Shown: piece after piece, positions 46,479 through 56,252 of the stretch
Layout: each line of letters begins with the position of its first letter
Numbering within the stretch: the first letter of the stretch is position 1
Source of the DNA: Nitrosomonas sp. Is79A3
Lineage (GTDB): Bacteria > Pseudomonadota > Gammaproteobacteria > Burkholderiales > Nitrosomonadaceae
NCBI RefSeq assembly: GCF_000219585.1
Contig: NC_015731.1
Span: 3,719,445-3,783,444, forward strand
Direction: 5' to 3'
DNA length: 64,000 nt
Made by a program: the position numbers and the translations under genes
The notes under the pieces: model-generated
Told to the model about the DNA's origin: nothing
Seen by the model: the letters and a program-made list of their open reading frames with translations, nothing else
Database searches by the model: none

Positions 46479-46759
46479 TTCAACAACTCCCCCAGCCAAT
46501 GCGGCGAAACCGTCGATGGCAGCTCCAACACATGATTGCCTTGACCGCGAAGACGTAGCGTGCTCGTCGGTGCAGGCATCGGTTTGATCGTGACCGGGAC
46601 CAACGCAGGCGGCCGGATAACCTGACCGGCACGATGCTTGCGAACCCAATTGCCAAACGTCTTGGTATTCAAACCATGTTCCCGGCAATAAGCCGCCTGA
46701 GACTTACCGCTGGTTTGCCATGCTTCGATATGAATTCGTCGCGCTTCTGATGATGACAT
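46469..46759 (-). CDS. tnpA: IS66 accessory protein TnpA
   Basis: The 96-residue product starts MSSSEARRIHIEAWQTSGKS and has QAAYCREHGLNTKTFGNWVR, the helix-turn-helix typical of IS66 TnpA proteins. It probably binds the element's ends. AGGAGGGAC-like ribosome site (complement of GTCCCTCCTTG) lies just before the ATG. It is the first gene of the element; tnpB starts within its last codons. Confidence 0.9.
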   Translation of the reverse strand: MSSSEARRIHIEAWQTSGKSQAAYCREHGLNTKTFGNWVRKHRAGQVIRPPALVPVTIKPMPAPTSTLRLRGQGNHVLELPSTVSPHWLGELLKCL

Positions 46760-46833
46760 CGTCCCTCCTTGTAAAAGGTTTGAGGATAGCGATGACGTAT
46801 CAGGGTGTTAATGTGGATGGATTGGAGGCTTAC

Positions 46834-46841
46834 GGTTCTGT
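46834..46841. repeat. IS66 target site duplication, right copy
   Basis: GGTTCTGT, same as at 44469-44476, next to the right end of the IS66 element. Confidence 0.88.
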
Positions 46842-47083
46842 TCCATCTGTTCATGCTGCAGATCCAGTTCCACTTGATGGACCTGTAGCTCGTGAAGAAA
46901 TTTGAGTGCATCGCCAGCGGTTTCTGGAGTCCTAGCCAGGTCATACAGCGTTGACAGTGCATTGATACCGGGCAACCATCCCAGCATGGGTTTAGCAGTG
47001 CCTTCTTTAATTAAAGCTTCAGCCCGTTGGCGCAGATTCGTTTGGTGTTCAAGTTTGACGTTTTGAATGGGGGGGCCGTTCAT
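46834..47083 (-). pseudogene. PAS-domain gene, 5' part, cut by IS66
   Basis: This part encodes the first 84 residues of the split PAS protein (MNGPPIQNVKLEHQ... to HEQMEQNR), helical and charged, with LKFLHELQVHQVELDLQHEQ before the break. It has a good ribosome site (GGAG, six bases before the ATG at 47083). In its own frame it runs a few codons into the element and stops at 46808. The rest of the gene is at 44089-44476. Any product would lack the PAS domain. Confidence 0.85.
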
Positions 47084-47294
47084 ATAAACTCCGGAGATAT
47101 AGAAAGTATAAACAACTTTTTTATCAAATTCTGATTATGAATTTGGGGGTGTTTTTGAAGGCTTTTATTGCCTTTGCACATGCGCTATCAATATTGCCAT
47201 TTGATGGTTCGTTGCTGCTTAAAACTATTTCAAAATCTCAAGGATAGATTTGATTATAGTCACTAAGTTTGCTGACTTTCTGAGGTGACTCTAC

Positions 47295-47750
47295 TTAATG
47301 ATCCTCGTGGTCATGACCGCGATCACCACCCTCTCCTTTAAACACGAGCGGGGTAAAACGTGCGCCTTGCGTTTCATATTCCGGAATTGCTATAAAAATA
47401 GCAATTGAAGTGTCTGGTGTAATTTTAAACGCACCGCTAGCTCTCATTATATTTCCATTCTCCGGCTTAAGTGAAACGGCTATCCGCTCACCATCCTTGC
47501 CTGCTTGAATATTTGCTTTACCGTGCCCACCCTGCACTGGAATTGGTATATCCCGATGATCGGTTACATACAATGTCAATTCGCCATCCCTGGCGACTAG
47601 CTCTAAATGAAAAGGACCTGCTGCACGAAGTTGACCGCCATGAGGTGCTTCAACTGTAGTTAAATACACATCAGTATGCGCCCAAACGAGATGTGACAAC
47701 ATCACCATAGCGCTTAGCAGAATTGATGTAATGATTTGTCTAGTCATCAA
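47295..47750 (-). CDS. Exported protein with His-rich C-terminus, copper locus
   Basis: The 151-residue product has a signal peptide (ITSILLSAMVMLSHLVWAH) and a small beta-rich domain with no recognised family: APHGGQLRAAGPFHLELVA, LYVTDHRDIPIP. The tail is rich in His, Asp and Glu (GGDRGHDHEDH) and could bind metal ions. The mature N-terminus would start at or near His, as in CopC. It lies 57 bp downstream of the CopD-type gene on the same strand, so a part in copper handling is likely from context only. Confidence 0.7.
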   Translation of the reverse strand: MMTRQIITSILLSAMVMLSHLVWAHTDVYLTTVEAPHGGQLRAAGPFHLELVARDGELTLYVTDHRDIPIPVQGGHGKANIQAGKDGERIAVSLKPENGNIMRASGAFKITPDTSIAIFIAIPEYETQGARFTPLVFKGEGGDRGHDHEDH

Positions 47751-47807
47751 TTTCTCATAGACTATTAATTAAGGTAAAGATAGTCAAAGCCATATAAATT
47801 TACTGCA

Positions 47808-49829
47808 TTAATGCACATGGTCGCTCGGTGGCGGAAGAATTTCCTTTTCACTATTCAGTTGAATGAGCTGTTTTGTTAGAACACTGATATCTGCCCATCC
47901 GCTTTCGTCTATCGCAGGTATCCACCTGGCACGCAAATAGCCAAAGCGATCTATCAAAAACTCAAGGTGCTCCGGAATCACGCCTTCATTTAATATATCC
48001 GGATTAGTTAGCGTTCGCCGAAATAACGCATAGCTATTTTTTATCTCTAACGAGCCCTCTGTTACAACCGGAAAAGGAATATCTGCTGCAATACCCATGA
48101 TTTCTTGTTTATCCAGATTATTCATCGGGACGGCCAGAATAATCGTATTGAGTTTCTGCAGCCGATCATAAGTTGCTTTCAACTCTTGCAGTCGTTCTTG
48201 TGATTGCGGCCAAGTGAATAATACTAGCATTACATTTTGCTTCTGACGAAAATCCTTTAGAACACCACTGGAACCGTCATGTGCAAAATATGAAAAAATG
48301 GGCGGACCGATGGATGGTCTCTCAGGAACAACCTCAGGGCTCTGTAAGCGTGCTTTATAGCCACGCGACATGGCATGAATGTAATTGACAACATCCCAGC
48401 GATCCTCTTCAGACAATTTACTGGAGAAACTAGGCATACCCCGCTCACTTATTCCGTGCGTTAACCAATGGAAGAAATCTCCGGCGGTATGTTTTGCCGT
48501 GTGCGCTTCTGTCAATAAATCAGTGGGTGGCGGATTAAAAGTTTTAGCAATTATTCCGTTGCCTTTACCTTGCGGACCATGACAAGTCGTACAATTCTGC
48601 GAGAACAATTTCGATCCATTAGAGATAGAGATCGCATCAAAGGGAACAGGCGTACTTTGGTAAGTTTCCGGATAAGCAACCACCGCTAGTTTTGGTAATG
48701 CTATTGCGAAGGATGCAATTATTAATACAAGCGGTACTCCAATCCGTTTTTTTATATCCCATTTGCTTTTAATACCTAACCCTATTGAGCCTGCTGCCAT
48801 TATAAAGAGTGTCACACCCGCCCAGAAAAATATCTGAACATTGGATTCTTCCCAGGTAGCATCGATTGAGAATCTAAAAGGATATGGCCAGTTTTCAACC
48901 ATAGCATGCTTTGCTGGTTTGGTATTCGATATGATCGTCGCCAATAATACCAAGATCATCGCTAAAACAAATTCAACGCTTACCCACCGCTTCATTTGCG
49001 GGCCGCCGCTTTGAGTTTCCTCGCCATTATTAGCCCGGATCAACAAGGGCAGCCATCTGGAACGTGCTTGATACGCAATGATTAGAATGATCGCTAATAA
49101 GGTGAGTTTTATGTTTAATAACCAGCCATACGAACTGGCAACCAGCGCATGGTAGTCTTCCTCAATCATGCGGTCGGCAACAATAATACCTGTAAGCATG
49201 ATCACGGCCATAACTGGCAAAGCCAGCGACGAAAACTTTTTCAGGCTATCTATGCTCAGCAAATCCCATGCTTTATCTGAGCCTTTCTTACTAAATATGA
49301 TTAATAGAAAAGCAGGCAAAGCGCCAAACCAGATACCCGCGAAAAGAATATGCAGCGCATAGGGAAGTATTGAAACGACAGACATTTCATCGGCTGCAGA
49401 ATGGCTTACCAGCGACCCTATAATCAAAGGTAAAGACGCTACAAACGCGCATAGGATGTAATGCCACCTCACTCTGTAAGCATACTGAATATATAGCGCG
49501 ACTCCTAACAAAACTGCTGCAAATACCGCACGAGCCGCCCATATTTTTCCTACGCGAGTCTGTTGCACGACTTCCAGCCAAGCTTCAGGCCGCCAGGTAT
49601 TAGCCGCAATACCGGTTGCTTCGCCTGTTGTTGTCGCTAGAATAACTAGCAATCCCAGTAAAATGACGCCACCCAGCCATGGAAATATTTTTTCCAGCCG
49701 GATTACCCAAATGCTTTCAAATACAGCTTTTTGTTGCCCAGCGATAGCAAGAAAAATACAGCTACCGAACAATATCAGATTGGCAATAAGCTGTGACCAG
49801 CGAGCAAATGTAGCAACGATCTCAATCAT
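47808..49829 (-). CDS. CopD-cytochrome c-thioredoxin-like fusion protein
   Basis: The 673-residue product has three parts. The first 400 residues or so are a CopD-like multi-span membrane domain (about nine or more segments; the conserved LPYALHILFAGIWFGALPAF resembles CopD). Then comes a c-type cytochrome domain with the haem site CTTCH (about residue 425) and a Met ligand in ERGMPSF. The last part (about 510-665) has a thioredoxin/SCO-like pattern (NVMLVLFTWPQSQERL, FLIDRFGYLRARWIP) but lacks the CxxC cysteines. It probably moves copper and electrons at the membrane (inference). It lies 6 bp after copC. Confidence 0.85.
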   Translation of the reverse strand: MIEIVATFARWSQLIANLILFGSCIFLAIAGQQKAVFESIWVIRLEKIFPWLGGVILLGLLVILATTTGEATGIAANTWRPEAWLEVVQQTRVGKIWAARAVFAAVLLGVALYIQYAYRVRWHYILCAFVASLPLIIGSLVSHSAADEMSVVSILPYALHILFAGIWFGALPAFLLIIFSKKGSDKAWDLLSIDSLKKFSSLALPVMAVIMLTGIIVADRMIEEDYHALVASSYGWLLNIKLTLLAIILIIAYQARSRWLPLLIRANNGEETQSGGPQMKRWVSVEFVLAMILVLLATIISNTKPAKHAMVENWPYPFRFSIDATWEESNVQIFFWAGVTLFIMAAGSIGLGIKSKWDIKKRIGVPLVLIIASFAIALPKLAVVAYPETYQSTPVPFDAISISNGSKLFSQNCTTCHGPQGKGNGIIAKTFNPPPTDLLTEAHTAKHTAGDFFHWLTHGISERGMPSFSSKLSEEDRWDVVNYIHAMSRGYKARLQSPEVVPERPSIGPPIFSYFAHDGSSGVLKDFRQKQNVMLVLFTWPQSQERLQELKATYDRLQKLNTIILAVPMNNLDKQEIMGIAADIPFPVVTEGSLEIKNSYALFRRTLTNPDILNEGVIPEHLEFLIDRFGYLRARWIPAIDESGWADISVLTKQLIQLNSEKEILPPPSDHVH

Positions 49830-49835
49830 CTTATT

Positions 49836-50240
49836 TTACTTTTTTATGTCTGAAATTGTAAAATTGTATTCTGAATCAACCACGTGGCCATCTACAGAAA
49901 GCACCCGGAATTTAACTGTATAGCGTCCCGGTTGCATATCCGGTAATTCCAACACAACGGACTTCGGATCCTTTGAATCAACTTCCACTTTGTTATCTGT
50001 TATCGATTTTTTATCCTCATTGAGTACCGAAAGAGCTGCATACGCGGGTTCAATTTCCTCATTGAACCAGAGATGAATCCGTGCGGGCGGTGTGGAAAGC
50101 ACTGCACGGCGAGCAGGTTCGGCTTTAACCAGGGAAGCATGCGCTAATACTTGATTTGCATGCATAAGCGTCATTGCCACTACTATTACAGATAGTGCTA
50201 TAAATCGCTTAATAATGTGGACAGTCCCTATTATTTTCAT
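49836..50240 (-). CDS. copC: Copper-binding periplasmic protein CopC
   Basis: The 134-residue product has a signal peptide ending LAHASL, so that the mature protein begins with the Cu(II)-binding His as in CopC. The small beta-barrel follows (EPARRAVLSTPPARIHLWFN, EPAYAALSVL, LPDMQPGRYTVKFRVLSVDGHVVDSEYNFTI). DGH supplies another ligand. It binds copper in the periplasm and passes it to or from CopD. AAAGGA precedes its ATG. It is the first gene of a three-gene operon. Confidence 0.92.
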   Translation of the reverse strand: MKIIGTVHIIKRFIALSVIVVAMTLMHANQVLAHASLVKAEPARRAVLSTPPARIHLWFNEEIEPAYAALSVLNEDKKSITDNKVEVDSKDPKSVVLELPDMQPGRYTVKFRVLSVDGHVVDSEYNFTISDIKK

Positions 50241-51016
50241 TCGAAATATTCCTTTCAGATTTGTTATATTATCTTGTGCGAGAACAGTTTTAATTTAGTT
50301 ACAAATAGCTAAAACCAAATAGCTTTTGTTGGATTTGATTACTGTAAGCCAGAATAATTCACCAGCGGCGATCCAAAACAAACACCTTAAAAATATAAAA
50401 TAAATTCGGCGTTTACCCTATTCATACTTACAGTAAGAAGTCATGATACATAATGATCTTTCCCAACTAATCTGTAAATAGTGGAATGATCCCCAAGTTC
50501 CACAATATCCGCAAATAGCCGTACATTTCTGCGGTACATATTCCCTTTATTTGCAATAAAGTACATTACTCACCGGTAAATATTGTCCTGAAGCCGTTTC
50601 TCCGGTCCAAAAGCACTCGCGATATCTTGCAGAAAGTTACTCTGCGTGAACAGTGACTTAAGTTCCAAACAGAATAGCTAATTTACTAGCTGAATATTAT
50701 AATCGTCAACAACTTTATCCATAATTGCAACCTTGGCATGGGACTGTCAAAACGATTATGGGAATGTAAGAATACACGAAGAGTGAAAGTGGACAATTCC
50801 ATTATTCGCTAACATTTTGAAATATGAAGCTTTCGGAATTACTGAAAACACATGTCAGCTTACCTTCATAGCTATCATAGTGTTGCCAGAGAATTAAGCA
50901 CACCGCTTTCGCCATTTAATGGCGATGGCCTATTTTTCCTGCCATTAGGAATAAGACTTACGTGCAGTGCGAACTCGCTCTGACACGATCACCGCTTTCT
51001 TAATAATGCAGTATGC
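50241..51016. other. 776-bp gap with no convincing gene
   Basis: No reading frame here has both length and a recognised family. A short hairpin, TCGCCAT (50909-50915) and ATGGCGA (50919-50925), is followed after a few bases by TATTTTT, terminator-like for the plus strand but with no gene to end. The left end must contain the copC promoter on the minus strand, which I cannot place. The rest may be decayed DNA. Confidence 0.4.
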
Positions 51017-51841
51017 TTACATCTCTGACCAACCAATGACACCTGTATAAGCTGTTAGCAGAATGATGATGCCAAACACAATGCGATACCAGGCAAATAC
51101 AGTAAAATCATGATTACTGATAAAGCGGAGCAGCCCGCGCACCGCCAACAGCGCACTGAGGAATGCAGCAACAAAACCCACTGCAAACAGACCTAAATCA
51201 TCCCATTCTAAAAACTCGCGGTGTTTATAGACATCATAAAAGGTGGCTGCAAACATGATGGGAATTGCCAGGAAAAATGAGAATTCGGTAGCAGCTTTGC
51301 GCGACAAACCAAAAAACAACCCGCCAATAATCGTAGCACCCGAGCGCGAAGTGCCCGGAATCAATGCGAGGCATTGGGCCAGACCGACTTTCAATGCGTG
51401 CTTCCAATCCATATCATCGACTTGTTCCACTTCAATCACATGTTTCCTGCGCTCCGCCCACAAAATTAGGAAACCGCCGATGATCAACGCCAGCGCAACC
51501 GGTACCGGATGAAACAAATAGTATTTGATGGTTTTAATGAACAGTAAACCCATGATCGCAGCCGGCAGAAACGCAATCAGCAAGTTGATCACAAAACGAT
51601 TGGCTGCCGGATTGGACCCGATACCACGAATCACGTCTATGATCTTACTGCGATATTCCCAACAAACCGCCAAAATCGCACCCAATTGAATCGCGATAGT
51701 AAAAACCATAGCACGTTCATCGTTAAAATCAAGCAAATCACCAACCAAAATCAGATGACCGGTAGAAGAAACCGGCAGAAACTCGGTCAATCCCTCAACA
51801 ACGCCCAGGATCAACGCTTTAAACAGTAAAATTAAATCCAT
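51017..51841 (-). CDS. uppP: Undecaprenyl-diphosphate phosphatase UppP (BacA)
   Basis: The 274-residue membrane protein has both family motifs: [20 protein letters not shown] near the start and [19 protein letters not shown] in the middle, which hold the catalytic residues, with about eight membrane segments. It recycles the lipid carrier for peptidoglycan and other envelope polymers by removing one phosphate, and loss makes cells bacitracin-sensitive in related bacteria. It lies 60 bp downstream of thiC on the same strand but has no functional link with it. Confidence 0.95.
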   Translation of the reverse strand: MDLILLFKALILGVVEGLTEFLPVSSTGHLILVGDLLDFNDERAMVFTIAIQLGAILAVCWEYRSKIIDVIRGIGSNPAANRFVINLLIAFLPAAIMGLLFIKTIKYYLFHPVPVALALIIGGFLILWAERRKHVIEVEQVDDMDWKHALKVGLAQCLALIPGTSRSGATIIGGLFFGLSRKAATEFSFFLAIPIMFAATFYDVYKHREFLEWDDLGLFAVGFVAAFLSALLAVRGLLRFISNHDFTVFAWYRIVFGIIILLTAYTGVIGWSEM

Positions 51842-51901
51842 ATCGCGTTGTTGTTATGCTTTTATAAAATTAAAATTGACAATAAGATAAGCAGGCCAAA
51901 T

Positions 51902-53815
<1,914 letters not shown>

Positions 53816-53833
53816 TTAAATGCCATAAAGAGC

Positions 53834-53935
53834 GGGAAGATAAATCCCAGCTTCCCTACGGCGGCATTATCCGCGTCAGGTATTAAGGGACTATCTCACC
53901 AAATATCAGACAATTCTGAAAACGGACCCCTAGCT
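53834..53935 (-). promoter_or_regulatory. TPP riboswitch upstream of thiC
   Basis: Read on the minus strand, the region shows TAGGGGT, GTGAGATAGTCCCTTAATAC, CCTGACGCGGATAATGCCG and CGTAGGGAAG, the conserved parts of the thiamine pyrophosphate aptamer (thi box). A downstream CTTCCC (plus-strand 53834-53839) can pair with the aptamer's GGGAAG (plus 53851-53856), giving a competing hairpin ahead of the thiC ribosome site. Thus high TPP probably blocks translation of thiC; the mechanism is inferred from pairing only. Confidence 0.93.
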
Positions 53936-54006
53936 GATGCTGTGAAGCTAATGGAAATGTGAAATAATTGCAAGTCTTACACCAATTTAAGAATATGGAT
54001 CAAGAA

Positions 54007-54660
54007 ATGAATCTCGAACAAACTCGGTTTAATATGGTTGCCCAGCAAATCCGGACATGGAGTGTATTGGATGACAACGTACTGGATTTACTGTACAAAA
54101 TAAAGCGTGAAGAATTTGTTCCAGCCGAAAATCGCGCAATGGCTTTTGTGGATATGGAAATTCCGCTGGGTTATGGCCAAGTAATGCTTACCCCCAAAAT
54201 GGAAGCGCGCATAGTACAGGAACTTCATGTTAAGAAAACAGACAAAATTCTGGAAGTCGGCAGCGGCAGCGGGTACTTAACGGCGCTACTGGCTGATAGA
54301 GGCGCACATGTTTACAGTGTTGAAATTATTCCAGAACTGAAAGCAATGGCAGAAAATAATCTTAAAGCGCATGAAATTACGAATGTAACTGTCGAACAAG
54401 GTGATGCTGCGCGCGGATGGCCGAAGCATGAACCTTATGATGTGATTGTTTTAACCGCATCGACACCTGTTTTACCCGATGCTTTTCAGAAAAGTCTGTA
54501 TCCGGGCGGACGGTTATTTGCGATTGTCGGAGAAGATCCGGTCATGGAAGCTTTGCTGATCACTTGTGTAGCGCCTGGCGAATTCACCACAACCAAGCTG
54601 TTTGAAACCAGTACAGCACCGCTCATCAATGTACTGCAACCGTCAAGGTTTACCTTTTGA
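54007..54660 (+). CDS. Protein-L-isoaspartate O-methyltransferase-like
   Basis: The 217-residue product belongs to the PCMT family. NMVAQQIRTWSVLDDNVLDL starts it, then VPAENRAMAFVDMEIPLGYG, the SAM site ILEVGSGSGYLTALLA and YDVIVLTASTPVLPDAF. It would repair isoaspartate in proteins; the substrate site is diverged (LTAS where AAxx is usual), so another methyl acceptor is possible. An earlier ATG at 53995 adds four residues. It is divergent from thiC, and 88 bp upstream of the tolC-like gene, a pairing often seen in betaproteobacteria (general recollection). Confidence 0.82.
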   Translation: MNLEQTRFNMVAQQIRTWSVLDDNVLDLLYKIKREEFVPAENRAMAFVDMEIPLGYGQVMLTPKMEARIVQELHVKKTDKILEVGSGSGYLTALLADRGAHVYSVEIIPELKAMAENNLKAHEITNVTVEQGDAARGWPKHEPYDVIVLTASTPVLPDAFQKSLYPGGRLFAIVGEDPVMEALLITCVAPGEFTTTKLFETSTAPLINVLQPSRFTF

Positions 54661-54748
54661 GTATAAAAGAAATTACGTGTGTCATCCAACGCAGCATGCA
54701 ACTAATCGCTGAAGTCTCATCAGCTCCGAATTCCTATCGGAACAACCC

Positions 54749-56065
54749 ATGAAACTCTTGCAATTTGTTTTTGCTGTCTTTATAAGCTTTATATGGCATC
54801 CCGCTCTGCAAGCTGCCGATTTGATGGATATCTATCAGGAGGCTTTATCCCAGGATCCGCAGTATCGATCGGCACGGGCTGCTTATCAAGCTGCAGAAGA
54901 AAAATTACCGCAAGGTAGAGCTGGATTTTTACCGAATATTACTTTCTCCGCAACACGCCAGGTGCAGGAAGTGGAAACCAGTTTCGCCGGTACTAATATT
55001 ATTCAAAATCGGGGTCTAGTGCTTTCCGCGACGCAACCGCTCTTCCGGATGCAGAATATTGTCATTTATCAGCAATCAAAAATAGAAGTTAGCAAAGCCG
55101 ATGCGCAATTTGTCGTTGCTGCACAGGATTTGATTTTGCGGGTTGCGCAAGCGTATTTTGATGTTTTGGATGCTCAGATTGATGTCGAAGTCGCCGAGGC
55201 ACAGAAAAAAGCGATTCTGATACAACTGGAACAAGCCAAGCGTAACTTTGAAGTAGGCGTATCCACCATTGTGGATACCAATGAAGCGCAAGCACGTCAT
55301 GATCTGATTATTTCGCAAGAAATCGCTGCGCGCAATGCACTTGAAATCAAGAAACGCACGTTACAAGGCATTATTGACCGCTTCCCTGAAAATCTCGTGG
55401 GCGCTAAAGAAATTGCCGCCGATTTGACTAATTTGCGCTATAGCAGCATGGACGAATGGGTGCGTGTGGCTGAAGAAAAGAACTTTGCTCTGAAAATCCA
55501 GCAAGCTGCGTATGAAATAGCGCAACAGGATGTAAAAAAAGTCTGGGCGCAACATTACCCGACAGTGGATCTGGTCGCTCAATACAGTGATCAGACCGGT
55601 GTTGGTGGTGCGATTACTGGCCGTGGAATTGATCTCACATCAAAATCAATCGGTGTTCAACTTAATTTTCCCATATTCCAGGGCTTTTCTGTGCAGTCCC
55701 AAGTGCGCGAGGCATTGGCTCTACAGAATAGAGCATTACACGATCTGGAGAACACCCGGCGTAACATCACGCTCCAAATACGCCAGCAATATCTGAATGT
55801 CACGAATGGTATTGCGCAGGTAAAAGCACTTAAACAAGCTTTGATATCCAGTCAAAGCCAGTTAGATTCAACTATTCTTGGACAACAAGTCGGCGTTAGA
55901 ACCGAAGTGGATGTGCTGAATGTACAGCAACAACTTTACTCTGCCAAACGCGACTTAGCCAAAGCTTATCACAGCTATTTAATGTCCAGATTACGTCTGA
56001 GCGCGGAAGCGGGTGAACTGGACGAGGATATGCTGACGCAAATTAACGCGATGCTGACCAAGTAA
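54749..56065 (+). CDS. tolC: TolC family outer-membrane channel protein
   Basis: The 438-residue product has a signal peptide (LLQFVFAVFISFIWHPALQAAD) and the duplicated coiled-coil/beta structure of TolC proteins: DLMDIYQEALSQDPQYRSAR at the start, NFEVGVSTIVDTNEAQARHD mid-way and QVGVRTEVDVLNVQQQLYSA in the second half. It forms a trimeric exit duct for efflux pumps or type I secretion. No pump genes are adjacent, so it probably serves several systems. Confidence 0.9.
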   Translation: MKLLQFVFAVFISFIWHPALQAADLMDIYQEALSQDPQYRSARAAYQAAEEKLPQGRAGFLPNITFSATRQVQEVETSFAGTNIIQNRGLVLSATQPLFRMQNIVIYQQSKIEVSKADAQFVVAAQDLILRVAQAYFDVLDAQIDVEVAEAQKKAILIQLEQAKRNFEVGVSTIVDTNEAQARHDLIISQEIAARNALEIKKRTLQGIIDRFPENLVGAKEIAADLTNLRYSSMDEWVRVAEEKNFALKIQQAAYEIAQQDVKKVWAQHYPTVDLVAQYSDQTGVGGAITGRGIDLTSKSIGVQLNFPIFQGFSVQSQVREALALQNRALHDLENTRRNITLQIRQQYLNVTNGIAQVKALKQALISSQSQLDSTILGQQVGVRTEVDVLNVQQQLYSAKRDLAKAYHSYLMSRLRLSAEAGELDEDMLTQINAMLTK

Positions 56066-56252
56066 TCGGCAATTCCTCGAAATGAAGGCAGGATGATTCC
56101 AAACACGCTAACGAGGACAATCTCTGGGCGGTTAAACCTGCCAAACGAGCACGGAAAAAGCAGGTGAAAAAGTGTAGTTGATCGCGATAAATGAGAATTC
56201 TAGCTTGTTTTTAGCATCACAACGACAAATCCGATAGTTTTCAACGGCCTTG

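Larger units (their letters stand above)
44477..46833 (-). mobile_element. Complete IS66-family insertion sequence
   Basis: The 2357-bp element carries tnpA, tnpB and tnpC read leftward. Its ends are imperfect inverted repeats: left GTATCCCTCCAACCCCACC, right (complement) GTAAGCCTCCAATCCATCC. Both begin with GTA as in IS66 ends. It is bounded by 8-bp direct repeats (44469-44476 and 46834-46841). All three genes are open and no passenger genes are seen, so it may still be active. It has split a PAS-domain gene. Confidence 0.92.

Noticed and set aside
56086..56184. Lys/Arg-rich stretch (NEDNLWAVKPAKRARKKQVKK) after tolC
   Set aside because: The frame is open for only about 30 codons, has no start and follows a stop in its own frame; it could be a remnant but nothing supports it.
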